Source: an uncultured Bacilli bacterium (lineage in GTDB: Bacteria; Bacillota_I; Bacilli_A; RF39; UBA660). Taken from it: a stretch of DNA of 64,000 nt. The position numbers and the translations under genes were made by a program. The stretch's first letter is position 1; each line of letters starts with the position of its first letter. The stretch covers positions 1-64,000 of the forward strand of contig CAKPRO010000002.1 in the NCBI GenBank assembly GCA_934182615.1. Direction: 5' to 3'. Under the pieces are notes generated by a model. It had not been told where the DNA came from. It did not search any database and was given only the letters and a program-made list of their open reading frames with translations. Positions 51,326-59,887 of the stretch are shown piece by piece.

Positions 51326-51346
51326 ATGGTTATATTTTTATTTTTG
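51316..51346 (+). terminator. Intrinsic terminator of the dnaG-sigA-trmK operon
   Basis: TATAAC (51316-51321), a 7-nt loop, GTTATA (51329-51334), then TTTTTATTTTT. It overlaps the -35 of the next promoter. Confidence 0.7.
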
Positions 51347-51357
51347 TTTCATATCTT
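51330..51357 (+). promoter_or_regulatory. Sigma-E-like promoter of spoVID
   Basis: TTATATT (51330-51336), a 13-nt spacer and CATATCTT (51350-51357) resemble the mother-cell sigma-E pattern (kmATATT, 13-15 nt, CATAnnnT). In Bacillus subtilis spoVID is sigma-E dependent, which agrees. Confidence 0.55.
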
Positions 51358-51378
51358 TTATTGAAAGGAAGAGTGATT

Positions 51379-52089
51379 ATGAAACAAATTGTACCATTTA
51401 AAAAAGAATTGCCATTTAAAACTAAAGTTAGTGAGATTACTTCTATATCTTTAGAAAGAGAAATTAATGTTGAAGAAGAGGGTATTATTACTGGTGCTTT
51501 TCATATTACTGGGGATTATAAAATGAATGAGGGTTCTATTAATAGAGATGATTTTTCTTTTGATTTGCCTTTTGATATTACTTTAGATCCTAGATATGAT
51601 ATTAGTACTGTTAAAGCGGATATTGACGATTTTTATTATGATATTATTAATAATGATACTTTGAGTGTTAATATTGATTTGTTTATTGAAGCTGAATATT
51701 TATCGGAAGATATAACTAAGAAAGAAGATACTTTAGAAGAAGAAATAGAGAATGAAGAGATAGAAGAAGTTAGGGTAGAAGATAATGATGTGAAAGAGGA
51801 TATACAAGTATTAGATGAAAAGAAAGAGGAAATTATGGATAAAATAGATACTGGTGAAGTTAAAGAAGAAACTAGAGATAATGATAATATTACTGCTAGT
51901 GACTTGTTTTCTAATTTAGATGATAGTGAAACTTATACTACTTATTATGTTTATATTGTTAAAGAAGAAGATACTATTGATAAAATACTTGTTAAATATG
52001 GTATTACTAAAGATGCATTTGAAGATTATAATGACATAACTAATATTAAACCAGGAGATAAGGTTATTATACCTAAGACTAGTGAATAA
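51379..52089 (+). CDS. spoVID: Spore coat morphogenetic protein SpoVID
   Basis: 236 residues. The N-terminal beta domain (about 1-120), FKTKVSEITSISLEREINVEE and ITGAFHITGDYK, matches the SpoVID N-terminal region. A glutamate-rich linker (about 120-170) follows. The C-terminal LysM domain (from about residue 190) includes VYIVKEEDTIDKILVKYG and IKPGDKVIIP. SpoVID drives encasement of the spore by coat proteins. It is much shorter than the Bacillus protein, mostly in the linker. ATG 51379 follows AAGGAAGAGTG. Confidence 0.85.
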   Translation: MKQIVPFKKELPFKTKVSEITSISLEREINVEEEGIITGAFHITGDYKMNEGSINRDDFSFDLPFDITLDPRYDISTVKADIDDFYYDIINNDTLSVNIDLFIEAEYLSEDITKKEDTLEEEIENEEIEEVRVEDNDVKEDIQVLDEKKEEIMDKIDTGEVKEETRDNDNITASDLFSNLDDSETYTTYYVYIVKEEDTIDKILVKYGITKDAFEDYNDITNIKPGDKVIIPKTSE

Positions 52090-52957
52090 CGATATTAGAA
52101 GTGAAGTAAGTAAATATAATTTACCTTATAATAAATTTACTATTAAATCAGGGGCTAAAATAGTTGATGATAAGATAGTTATTAAAAATAAGAAAAATAA
52201 AGAAATTGATAAAACTTATAATTATTTAAGATCAAGGGCTTTTGATTATTTTCCTTATCCAATAGAAGAATCTAATAAATACGAAATATATCCATATATT
52301 AAAGATGTATATGAACCTAGAGAACAAAAGGCTATGGATATGATGCATTTACTTAGTTTACTTCATAGTAAGACTACTTTTTATAGAGAAGTAGATATTG
52401 ATAAAAATAAAAAAATATATGAAGATATTGTTAATGATATTGATTATTTGAATAATTATTACAATGAACTTATTTCCTTGATTGAAAAAGAGGTTTATAT
52501 GTCTCCTTCTTCTTATTTAATTGCTAGAAATATTAATATTATATTTAGTAGTATTTATTATGTTAAAGATAATATTGATAAATGGTATAAATATATTGAA
52601 GATAATAAGAATGAGAGAGTTTCATATATTCATAATAATATTAATTTAGATCACTACATTAAAAGTGATAAGCCATATTTGATTAGTTGGAATAAAAGTA
52701 AAGTTGATAGTCCTATATATGATTTATTATCTTTTTATAAAAATCATTATTTAGAATTTGATTTTGATGATTTATTTCATTATTATGAAAGCAATTATCC
52801 TTTAAAGGATAGTGAAAGATTACTTTTATTTATTTATATGGCTATTCCTCCTAAGATTATTATTAATGGTAGTGAATATGATATGTGTATAAAGATAAAT
52901 AAAGATATGGAATATTTGTATAAAACTAGTAATTTAATTATGAACTATCAAAAATAG
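52082..52957 (+). CDS. YsxE-like coat protein of the CotS kinase-like family
   Basis: 291 residues. The GTG start overlaps spoVID by 8 bp, the next ATG being far downstream. The fold looks like the CotS/YsxE aminoglycoside-phosphotransferase-like family: HLLSLLHSKTTFYREVD, then YIHNNINLDHYI (where active kinases have HGDLHxxN; here degenerate) and SPIYDLLSFYKNH (replacing the DxxYDLA segment). Catalytic residues are thus poorly kept. In Bacillus ysxE directly follows spoVID and the product is a coat protein, so position strongly supports the call. Confidence 0.75.
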   Translation: MNNDIRSEVSKYNLPYNKFTIKSGAKIVDDKIVIKNKKNKEIDKTYNYLRSRAFDYFPYPIEESNKYEIYPYIKDVYEPREQKAMDMMHLLSLLHSKTTFYREVDIDKNKKIYEDIVNDIDYLNNYYNELISLIEKEVYMSPSSYLIARNINIIFSSIYYVKDNIDKWYKYIEDNKNERVSYIHNNINLDHYIKSDKPYLISWNKSKVDSPIYDLLSFYKNHYLEFDFDDLFHYYESNYPLKDSERLLLFIYMAIPPKIIINGSEYDMCIKINKDMEYLYKTSNLIMNYQK

Positions 52958-52976
52958 ATAGTTCTTTTAAAATATA
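52942..52976 (+). terminator. Intrinsic terminator of spoVID-ysxE
   Basis: GAACTATC (52942-52949), a 7-nt loop, GATAGTTC (52957-52964), then TTTTAAA. It overlaps the stop codon. Confidence 0.75.
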
Positions 52977-52977
52977 C

Positions 52978-53006
52978 TTGTAAGAATTAAGAATATGTGG
53001 TATCAT
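52978..53006 (+). promoter_or_regulatory. Promoter of the 189-aa membrane protein gene
   Basis: TTGTAA (52978-52983), a 17-nt spacer and TATCAT (53001-53006) with TGG immediately before it (extended -10). Confidence 0.6.
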
Positions 53007-53027
53007 AAATTATGATAGGAGGAGAAT

Positions 53028-53597
53028 ATGAATAATAGTGTTGATGTTCAAAAAGTTGGTAATTCAGAACTTAAAAAAGCTATAATAGTAGGGATTATTA
53101 TTTCGGTTGTTGGTTCTATTGCTGTAATTTTGGTACTTAAGTTTTTTGTATTTGGAGTACATAAGAATACTACTGGTTTGTCTGATTATAAGGCTCCTAG
53201 TGTTGATTTAAATTGTACTTATAACCATAGTCTAGGAGATGCAAATATATCTATGTATTCTGATTTTATTTATAATTATCAAAAGAGTTATAAACTTGCT
53301 ATTTATAATAGAATGGTTATTAAGTATCAAAATGGACTAACTGATGATAAGGTTACTGAAGTTGTTGATAAATTGAATTCTTTAAATTGTAGTGTAGATG
53401 GTAATAATGATTTTTGTGTAAGTAATCGCCTTAATTTAGATTTTTCTAAATTTGGTTGGAGTTATGTTACTGATAAAGCAAATAATACACTTACAGTTAT
53501 CTTCTATAACTATTATGGTTCTGGTAAAAAAATAACTGCTAGCGATAAGGAACAAATAAAATCTCATTATAAAAATGAAGGATATATTTGTGAATAG
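53028..53597 (+). CDS. Hypothetical bitopic membrane protein, 189 aa
   Basis: A short cytoplasmic tail, one membrane helix (about 18-43), then an extracellular domain with LNCTYNHS at its start and HYKNEGYICE at its end. The same start and end patterns occur in the extracellular half of the protein encoded at 42007-42846, so the two share a domain I cannot name. An inner cysteine pair (LNCSVDGNNDFC) may form a second disulfide. Single-gene unit between its own promoter and terminator. Confidence 0.75.
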   Translation: MNNSVDVQKVGNSELKKAIIVGIIISVVGSIAVILVLKFFVFGVHKNTTGLSDYKAPSVDLNCTYNHSLGDANISMYSDFIYNYQKSYKLAIYNRMVIKYQNGLTDDKVTEVVDKLNSLNCSVDGNNDFCVSNRLNLDFSKFGWSYVTDKANNTLTVIFYNYYGSGKKITASDKEQIKSHYKNEGYICE

Positions 53598-53601
53598 AAA
53601 T

Positions 53602-53626
53602 AAAACTTACTTTGGTGAGTTTTTTC
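53602..53626 (+). terminator. Intrinsic terminator
   Basis: AACTTAC (53604-53610), TTTG, GTGAGTT (53615-53621), then TTTTC leading into the next -35 element. Confidence 0.8.
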
Positions 53627-53655
53627 TTTACTTTGATTCTTATAATTGCTATAAT
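53627..53655 (+). promoter_or_regulatory. Promoter of recD2, fused to the preceding terminator
   Basis: TTTACT (53627-53632), a 17-nt spacer and TATAAT (53650-53655) with TGC before it. Confidence 0.7.
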
Positions 53656-53676
53656 TATTAAGAAAAGAGGAATTAT

Positions 53677-55860
53677 ATGAAAGATAATTTTGTTAAAGGC
53701 TTTTTATATAAAGAAATATATCGTAATGAGATTAATGGTTATATGGTTGGTCTTTTTAAAATAAAGGATAATAATATTGACTATGATGATGATATGATAC
53801 ATATAACTGGAATATTACCTAGACTTAGTGAAAAAAAAGAATATATTTTATATGGTGAAATTGTTTATCATAATAAGTATGGAAAACAATTTAATGTTAA
53901 TTCTTTTGAGGTTAATATTCCTACTAAAGAGGAAGAATTAGTTGTCTTTTTATCAAGTGATTTATTTCCAATAGGAGAGAAGACTGCTAAAAGAATTGTT
54001 GATACTTTTCATGAAGATACTATTAATAAAATACTTGAAAACAAAGATTGTCTTCAGTTGATACCTAGATTAGGTGAAAATAAAATTAATAGGATATATA
54101 ATGTATTAGTGGATTATCAAAGTACTTCTAATATTGTTATGGAACTTACTAAACTTGGTTTTGATATGAAAGATTCTTTATCTTTTTTGAATAAATATAA
54201 TAATAAAATATTAGATACTGTCAATAATAATATATATGAACTTATTGATAGTGATGAGATGTCTTTTGTTAAGATTGATGAGATTGCTCTTGGTATGGGA
54301 ATTAATGAAGATGACGAAAGAAGAATTAAAGCTTTAATTATCTATATTATGAAAGAATTATGCTTTAATAATGGTGATACTTATTTATTTTTGGAAGAAA
54401 TATCGAATATGTTATCTAATTATGTTAGTATTAGTAGCGAGAAGTTTGATTATTTGATGGTTAAACTTGTTAAAGATAAAAAAATTATTATTGAAGATAA
54501 GAGATATTATTTAAGAAAGTTTTATGAGGCTGAAAAATATATTTGTGAAAGACTTTGTTTTCTTAATGATATGAGTATTAATAGTAATATTAGTATTAAT
54601 AAATATATTGATAATAAAGAAAAAGATAATAAAATTAAGTATGATGAATTACAGAAGAAAGCTATATATTCTGGAGTTAATAATAATATTACTATTATTA
54701 CTGGTGGTCCTGGTACTGGTAAGACCACAATTGTAAAGGCTATTGTTAATATTCTTATTCATGAAAAAAAATTAAAAAAAGATGATATTGCTCTTCTTGC
54801 TCCGACTGGTAGAGCTAGTAAAAAACTTATGGAAACTACTGGTATTAGTGCTAGTACTATTCATAAATATTTAGGATGGGATAAGGATACTAATACTTTT
54901 GCTACTGATGAGTATTCTCCAAATGGTCAAAAATATGTTATTGTTGATGAAGTTAGTATGATTGATACTTTACTTATGGAGGCTTTATTTAAGGGTATTA
55001 GAAGAGATGCTAAACTTATTCTAGTAGGAGACTACTATCAATTACCTAGTGTTAGTGAAGGGCAGATACTTAAAGATATTATTGATAGTGATTGTTTGCC
55101 TGTTATTAGACTTAATCAAATATATAGACAAAGTGAAGGATCTTATATCCTTAATTTGGCTTATGATATTAAGAATAAAAATATTAGTGAAGATTTGTTT
55201 ATTAAAAAAGATGATTATTTATTTATTAGTAGTGATAATGATAATACTGGTAGTTATATTAAAGAAGTTGTTAAAAAGGCTATTAAAAAAGGATATACTG
55301 ATAGGGAAGTACAGATACTTGCTCCTATGTATAAGTCTTTAAATGGTATTGATAATCTTAATGTTATGTTACAAGAATTGTTTAATCCTAGTAGTGATAA
55401 GAAAAAAGAAATTAAGATTAGAGATGTTACTTTTAGAGAATGTGATAAGGTATTACAATTAGTTAATGATCCAGATAATAATGTTTATAATGGTGATATT
55501 GGATATATTGAAGATATTATTATTTCTAAAGATAAAAAGATAATTAATCAAATTAATATTAATTATGATGGTAATATTGTTGAATATACACCAGATAAGT
55601 TTATTAATTTTAGACATGGATATGCTATTAGTATTCATAAGGCACAAGGTAGTGAATTTGATATGGTTATTATGCCTATTGTTAATTCTTTTAAGAGAAT
55701 GCTTTATAATAAACTTGTTTATACTGGTGTTACTAGAGCTAAAAAAAGTCTTGTTGTAGTAGGAGACTCTAATGCCTTTATTTATGGTATTAATAATGAT
55801 TATGTTGATAATAGAAAAACAACATTAAAAGATTTTATTATTAATTTTTATAATGAATAG
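53677..55860 (+). CDS. recD2: RecD2-family 5'-3' DNA helicase
   Basis: 727 residues. The N-terminal OB-like and helix-hairpin-helix region (LIPRLGENKINRIYNVL) is followed by a superfamily 1B helicase core: motif I GGPGTGKTT, VDEVSMIDT (motif II), GDYYQLPSV (III), RLNQIYRQ (IV) and HKAQGSEFDMV with YTGVTRAKKSL (V-VI). This is RecD2 (YrrC), a repair helicase of bacteria lacking RecBC partnership. The N-terminal segment unique to RecD2 is present, so it is not RecD of RecBCD. Confidence 0.93.
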   Translation: MKDNFVKGFLYKEIYRNEINGYMVGLFKIKDNNIDYDDDMIHITGILPRLSEKKEYILYGEIVYHNKYGKQFNVNSFEVNIPTKEEELVVFLSSDLFPIGEKTAKRIVDTFHEDTINKILENKDCLQLIPRLGENKINRIYNVLVDYQSTSNIVMELTKLGFDMKDSLSFLNKYNNKILDTVNNNIYELIDSDEMSFVKIDEIALGMGINEDDERRIKALIIYIMKELCFNNGDTYLFLEEISNMLSNYVSISSEKFDYLMVKLVKDKKIIIEDKRYYLRKFYEAEKYICERLCFLNDMSINSNISINKYIDNKEKDNKIKYDELQKKAIYSGVNNNITIITGGPGTGKTTIVKAIVNILIHEKKLKKDDIALLAPTGRASKKLMETTGISASTIHKYLGWDKDTNTFATDEYSPNGQKYVIVDEVSMIDTLLMEALFKGIRRDAKLILVGDYYQLPSVSEGQILKDIIDSDCLPVIRLNQIYRQSEGSYILNLAYDIKNKNISEDLFIKKDDYLFISSDNDNTGSYIKEVVKKAIKKGYTDREVQILAPMYKSLNGIDNLNVMLQELFNPSSDKKKEIKIRDVTFRECDKVLQLVNDPDNNVYNGDIGYIEDIIISKDKKIINQININYDGNIVEYTPDKFINFRHGYAISIHKAQGSEFDMVIMPIVNSFKRMLYNKLVYTGVTRAKKSLVVVGDSNAFIYGINNDYVDNRKTTLKDFIINFYNE

Positions 55861-55933
55861 TATAATTCTTGATATATGGTTAATAATATTACTGGTATTT
55901 GATATACCAATCATATTTTAGAGAGGTGAGATT

Positions 55934-56092
55934 ATGAAATCTAAGACAGGTATGGCTTTAATGGGATTAGGTATTGGAGTCGGGAGCGCCGCTCTATACA
56001 CAAATATAAAAAATGGTAATATGAAGAAGTTAGTTAGAAAGATGAATTCTGCTAAAACTAAAGCTATTAGTGACCTAGAAAATATGATGTAG
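55934..56092 (+). CDS. Small YrzQ/DUF3918-like membrane protein, 52 aa
   Basis: 52 residues behind GAGAGGTGAG. The peptide starts MKSKTGMALMGLGIGVGSAALY, a short glycine/alanine-rich helix, and ends in a charged helix with NMKKLVRKMNSAKTKAISDL. A small protein of this plan (YrzQ, DUF3918) lies beside recD2 in Bacillus, which supports the call. The codons of residues 15-21 are unusually GC-rich (GTCGGGAGCGCCGCTC at about 55976-55995) compared with the rest of the window. A terminator follows. Confidence 0.65.
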   Translation: MKSKTGMALMGLGIGVGSAALYTNIKNGNMKKLVRKMNSAKTKAISDLENMM

Positions 56093-56093
56093 G

Positions 56094-56122
56094 AAGAGAA
56101 GATTTTTTCTCTTTCTTTTTTT
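56094..56122 (+). terminator. Intrinsic terminator after the YrzQ-like gene
   Basis: AAGAGAA (56094-56100), GATTTT, TTCTCTT (56107-56113), then a T-rich run. Confidence 0.8.
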
Positions 56123-56157
56123 ATATTTTTTTGATATAATTTAGTAGGAGGATAGAT

Positions 56158-56856
56158 ATTGGAAAAAGAAAGAAAAAGAAGAGTGATGTTGGTACTATAA
56201 TTATGGTTATAGTTATAGTGTTACTTAGTGTATTTGTTTATTTACTTGCTACTAAAAAGATTGATTTTAGTAATAATAATGATGATGTAATAGAGGATAA
56301 TACTAATATAGATAATAATAAAAATAATGAAGATAAGAATGATAAAACTATCTCTAGGGAAGAAGCAATTACTATTAGTAAAGAGAAGATGCCTGTTATG
56401 ATTAGTTTGGCTAATCAAAAGAGAGGATTATATGGTTACTGTGGTGAATTTGATGAAGATGCTGACTTTTTGACTATAGGTAATGATACTTATGATTTAT
56501 CTTCTAAATTTAAGACTGTTAGCGAAGTTAAAAAATACTTAGAAGAGAGTATTAGTAGTGAACTTATTAATGAGTATTTTGATAATAATAAGTATCAAGA
56601 AAAAGATGGTAAATTATATTGTATGGTGGCACATAAGGGTGTTGATTTAGCTTATCTTAGAAATGAAAATATGATTAATAATGATAATACTAAATATGAG
56701 GTTTTAAATTTAGGTAGTGATAGTTTTGATGTAGAGGTTGTTATTTCTTATTATTCAGTAGGGGATAATACTCCTAGTAACTTACTTACTATTTCTTCTA
56801 AGATACAGAAGATAGATGGTAAATATATTATTACTAAATATAGTGATAATGTTTAA
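56158..56856 (+). CDS. Hypothetical signal-anchored protein, possible ATT start
   Basis: 232 residues if read from ATT 56158, giving MGKRKKKKSDVGTII and then a membrane helix (to about residue 35), an asparagine/aspartate-rich linker and an extracellular domain of about 150 residues with two cysteines (GYCGEF and LYCMVA). The perfect AGGAGG lies 6 bp before that ATT, and the basic stretch is what a membrane anchor should have. The first ATG in frame (56203) has no ribosome binding site and would begin inside the helix. Function unknown; DVEVVISYYS near the end suggests a beta domain. Confidence 0.65.
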   Translation: MGKRKKKKSDVGTIIMVIVIVLLSVFVYLLATKKIDFSNNNDDVIEDNTNIDNNKNNEDKNDKTISREEAITISKEKMPVMISLANQKRGLYGYCGEFDEDADFLTIGNDTYDLSSKFKTVSEVKKYLEESISSELINEYFDNNKYQEKDGKLYCMVAHKGVDLAYLRNENMINNDNTKYEVLNLGSDSFDVEVVISYYSVGDNTPSNLLTISSKIQKIDGKYIITKYSDNV

Positions 56857-56869
56857 ATAAGATAATTAA

Positions 56870-56893
56870 ATGAGAGTAATATCTCATTTTTTG
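56870..56893 (+). terminator. Intrinsic terminator
   Basis: ATGAGA (56870-56875), GTAATA, TCTCAT (56882-56887), then a T run, ahead of the convergent rpsT gene. Confidence 0.8.
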
Positions 56894-56911
56894 TATAAAA
56901 AAAAGAAGTAA

Positions 56912-57181
56912 TTATTTTACTTCCATAGTATTTACTTTTTTAGTTAATCTTGATTTTTCTCTATCAACTTTATTTTTATGAACTAAACCTTTAACTTTAG
57001 CGTTATCTAAAGCTTTAATTGCTTTCTTTAATGATTTGTCTGCTAGTTCTTTATTTCCTGCTAATACAGCTTTATCTGTTTCTTTAATAGCATTTTTAAC
57101 AGTAGACTTTAATTGTTGATGTGCTAAAGTTGTTTTTCTTATTTGAATTATTTTTTTCTTTGCATTTTTAACATTTGCCAT
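56912..57181 (-). CDS. rpsT: Ribosomal protein S20
   Basis: 89 residues, very basic. MANVKNAKKKIIQIRKTTLAHQQ and the following helices, KSTVKNAIKETDKAV and KGLVHKNKVDREKSRLTKKVN, are those of bacterial S20, which binds 16S rRNA early in 30S assembly. Divergent from gpr, as in many Bacilli. AAGGAGATGA precedes the ATG on the minus strand. Confidence 0.97.
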   Translation of the reverse strand: MANVKNAKKKIIQIRKTTLAHQQLKSTVKNAIKETDKAVLAGNKELADKSLKKAIKALDNAKVKGLVHKNKVDREKSRLTKKVNTMEVK

Positions 57182-57284
57182 AAAAATTCATCTCCTTCCA
57201 AAACTAATTATAATTTTACCAAAAAATTATAGAAAAAGCAAATATTTTTAGTGTTTTTTGTAAAAAATATTACTGGTGATAGAT

Positions 57285-58289
57285 ATGGGACATGAAATTG
57301 ACTTAAATAAGTATAATATTAGGACTGATTTGATACTTGAAAGTATTACTGATAATGATAATTATATTGATACTAAAACAGAGAATTATGGAAATATTTC
57401 TGTTACTAGTGTTAATATTGATGATAATAGTAGTAAGCTTATTAATAGAAAGAAAGGTAAGTATGTTACTATTTTATTTAATGATGCTACGGATAAAGAA
57501 AATTGTGATAGTATAGAGGAAATTTTTATTAAAGTGTTTAATGATTTTGTTGGAGATAATAATAATATTCTTGCTATTGGTCTTGGTAATGATAAGAGTA
57601 CTCCGGATAGTTTGGGACCTAAAGTTATTGATAATTTAATTATTACTAGACATTTATTTGTACTTGGTGAAGATATTAGTAAAGGTATTAAAGAAGTAGC
57701 TGGTTTTTGTCCAGGTGTTATGGCATGTACGGGGATAGAGACTAGTGATTATATTAAAGCTGTTATTAATGAAGTTAAGCCAGACATGGTAGTAGTTGTA
57801 GATGCTCTTGCTGCTGGTAGTATGGATAGGGTCAATAAGAGTATTCAAATTACAGATGCTGGTATTCATCCTGGTAGTGGTGTTGGTAATATGAGAAAAG
57901 AAATTAGTTATGATACTATTGGTATTCCTGTTATTGCTATTGGTGTTCCTACAGTAGTAGAGGCTTCTGTTATTGTATATGATACTATTAATTATTTATT
58001 CAAACATATTTCTTATATTAAAGATAATCAAAGTAAAAACAAACTTATTTTTAGTAGAAGTAATTATGTAGATAAAATAAAAGATAAGGATTTAAATTTA
58101 GAAGAGAAAAGAGATATTCTTGGTATGATAGGAGAATTGTCGGATACTGATAAGAAAAGTTTAATTGAGGAGGTTCTTGCATCTGTTAATTATAATTTCA
58201 TTGTTACTCCTAAAGAAGTTGATTTTGTTATTGATAAACTTTCTATGATTATTGGTGATGGTATTAATAAGTGTTTGCATGATATTTAG
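57285..58289 (+). CDS. gpr: Spore germination protease Gpr
   Basis: 334 residues. The short propeptide region is followed by RTDLILE, VTSVNID, GLGNDKSTPDSLGPKV, GVMACTGIETSDYI, VDALAAGSMDRV and ITDAGIHPGSGVGN, which are diagnostic of peptidase family A25. Gpr degrades small acid-soluble spore proteins at germination and is made as a zymogen in the forespore. This gene is strong evidence that the organism forms endospores. ATG 57285 follows GGTGAT; in-frame GTG 57276 is inside that site. Confidence 0.96.
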   Translation: MGHEIDLNKYNIRTDLILESITDNDNYIDTKTENYGNISVTSVNIDDNSSKLINRKKGKYVTILFNDATDKENCDSIEEIFIKVFNDFVGDNNNILAIGLGNDKSTPDSLGPKVIDNLIITRHLFVLGEDISKGIKEVAGFCPGVMACTGIETSDYIKAVINEVKPDMVVVVDALAAGSMDRVNKSIQITDAGIHPGSGVGNMRKEISYDTIGIPVIAIGVPTVVEASVIVYDTINYLFKHISYIKDNQSKNKLIFSRSNYVDKIKDKDLNLEEKRDILGMIGELSDTDKKSLIEEVLASVNYNFIVTPKEVDFVIDKLSMIIGDGINKCLHDI

Positions 58290-58381
58290 GTTATTAAAGT
58301 ATCAAAAAAGTGTAAAGTAGGAAAGAAAATATTTTATATTTTTGATAAAATAATATATAATATACTTAGGAGATGATAGAA

Positions 58382-59380
58382 ATGAAAATAGCAATAAATG
58401 GTTTTGGTAGAATTGGTAGATTAGTATATAGATTAATGAAAGAAGATGATTTCTTTGATGTAGTAGCTATTAATGATTTATCTAGTAGTGAAGAACTTGC
58501 TTATTTACTTAAATATGATACTAATCATAGGACTTATGATAAAGATATTACTTTTGATGAAGAAGACATTATTGTTGATGGTAAGAAAACTAGAGTATAT
58601 AGTGAGATGGATCCTAGTAATCTTCCATGGGGAGAACTTGGTATTGATTTAGTATTTGAATGTACTGGTAAGTTTACTAAGAAGGAAGATGCTAATAAAC
58701 ATATTTTAGCAGGCGCTAAGAAAGTACTTATTAGTGCTCCTGGTAAGGGAGATATGAAGACTATTGTTTATAATGTTAATGATGATATATTAACTAGTGA
58801 TGATGTTATTGTATCAGCAGCTTCTTGTACTACTAATTGTTTAGCGCCAATTGTTAAAGTACTTGATGATAATTTTGGTATTGAAAGAGGATTTATGACT
58901 ACAATTCATGCTTATACTAATGATCAAGTTACTTTAGATGTTTCTCATAAGAAGGGAATTAAAGAGAGAAGATGTAGAGCATGTGCAATGAATATTGTTC
59001 CTACTTCTACTGGGGCTGCTATTGCAATTGGTAAAGTTATTCCAAGCTTAGATGGTAAACTTAGTGGTGGTGCTATTAGGGTACCTGTATCTGATGGAAG
59101 TTTAGTTGACTTATCTTTAGAACTTACTGAGAAAGTTACAGTAGAAGAAATTAATAGTGCATTTATAAATAATGCTAGTGAGACTTTAGTTACTACTACT
59201 GATCCAATTGTTTCTTCTGATGTTATTGGTACTACTTGTGGTGCGTTAGCAGATTTATCTTTAACTAAAGTAGTAGAACATGATGGTAAACAAATGGTTA
59301 AAGTTATTTCTTGGTATGATAACGAGATGGGATATTCTGCTCAGATGGTTAGAACAGCTAAAAAATTACTTAGTTTATAA
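58382..59380 (+). CDS. gap: Glyceraldehyde-3-phosphate dehydrogenase
   Basis: 332 residues. INGFGRIGR is the nucleotide fold, and INDLSS with aspartate after the second strand fits NAD preference. SAASCTTNCLAP holds the catalytic cysteine (about 151), HAYTNDQ the histidine, and WYDNEMGYS ends the domain. It catalyses the oxidative phosphorylating step of glycolysis. ATG 58382 is chosen because AGGAGATGA precedes it; ATG 58373 overlaps that site. No other glycolytic gene is adjacent. Confidence 0.97.
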   Translation: MKIAINGFGRIGRLVYRLMKEDDFFDVVAINDLSSSEELAYLLKYDTNHRTYDKDITFDEEDIIVDGKKTRVYSEMDPSNLPWGELGIDLVFECTGKFTKKEDANKHILAGAKKVLISAPGKGDMKTIVYNVNDDILTSDDVIVSAASCTTNCLAPIVKVLDDNFGIERGFMTTIHAYTNDQVTLDVSHKKGIKERRCRACAMNIVPTSTGAAIAIGKVIPSLDGKLSGGAIRVPVSDGSLVDLSLELTEKVTVEEINSAFINNASETLVTTTDPIVSSDVIGTTCGALADLSLTKVVEHDGKQMVKVISWYDNEMGYSAQMVRTAKKLLSL

Positions 59381-59382
59381 TT

Positions 59383-59409
59383 ACTTAAGATTATTCTTAA
59401 GTTTTTTTC
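59383..59409 (+). terminator. Intrinsic terminator of gap
   Basis: ACTTAAG (59383-59389), ATTATT, CTTAAGT (59396-59402), then a T run. Confidence 0.88.
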
Positions 59410-59410
59410 T

Positions 59411-59530
59411 TTGGAGAATATTTTAGTTAGAAAGTATTTCACACCAATACATATTTTATAATTTTTACTTCTAGACTATAGGCTAGAAGTAACACTAAAA
59501 GACTTTGGCTTTTAGTGAAAGGTATGAAAA
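59411..59530 (+). ncRNA. Candidate structured RNA (element B) upstream of a rhodanese gene
   Basis: Same layout as the element at 28862-29045: box TAGTTAGAAAGT (59424-59435), CACC, then two hairpins. ACTTCTAG/CTAGAAGT (59467-59490) has loop ACTATAGG. CACTAAAAG/CTTTTAGTG (59493-59517) has loop ACTTTGG. The tail is GAAAGGTA. The stems differ in sequence from the other copy but both remain paired, which indicates selection on structure. It lies after the gap terminator and before a likely promoter (TTCACT-17-TATTAT, ending 59577). Confidence 0.6.
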
Positions 59531-59590
59531 ATTTGTACTATTTTACTTTTCACTTATTTATATTTAGTATATATTATAGTGAGGTGTGAT

Positions 59591-59866
59591 ATGAATACGA
59601 TTTCTATTTATGAATTAAAGAAAATTAGTAGTCCTATTATTATTGATATTAGAGATAATTATTCATATAGTATTTCTCATGTTAAGAATGCTATTAATAT
59701 ACCTTATTATAATTTACTTAATAATTATTCTCATTATTTGAATAAGAATAAGAGATATTATCTTTATTGTGAAGAGGGTAAACAAAGTTTAGAGATTAGT
59801 AAAAGACTTAATGCTTTTGGATATGATACTTTGAGTATTGCTGGAGGTTTTATTTCTTTTAAATAG
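59591..59866 (+). CDS. Single-domain rhodanese
   Basis: 91 residues. IIIDIRDNYSYSISHVKNAINIPY is the typical rhodanese start, and the active-site loop CEEGKQS follows YYLYC. It would carry sulfane sulfur on that cysteine, in the cytoplasm. The loop lacks extra basic residues, so the acceptor is open. sufB lies two genes downstream, so a link to sulfur metabolism is possible. ATG 59591 follows GAGGTGTGAT. Confidence 0.88.
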   Translation: MNTISIYELKKISSPIIIDIRDNYSYSISHVKNAINIPYYNLLNNYSHYLNKNKRYYLYCEEGKQSLEISKRLNAFGYDTLSIAGGFISFK

Positions 59867-59887
59867 GGTTATTTCATATAATTTAGT

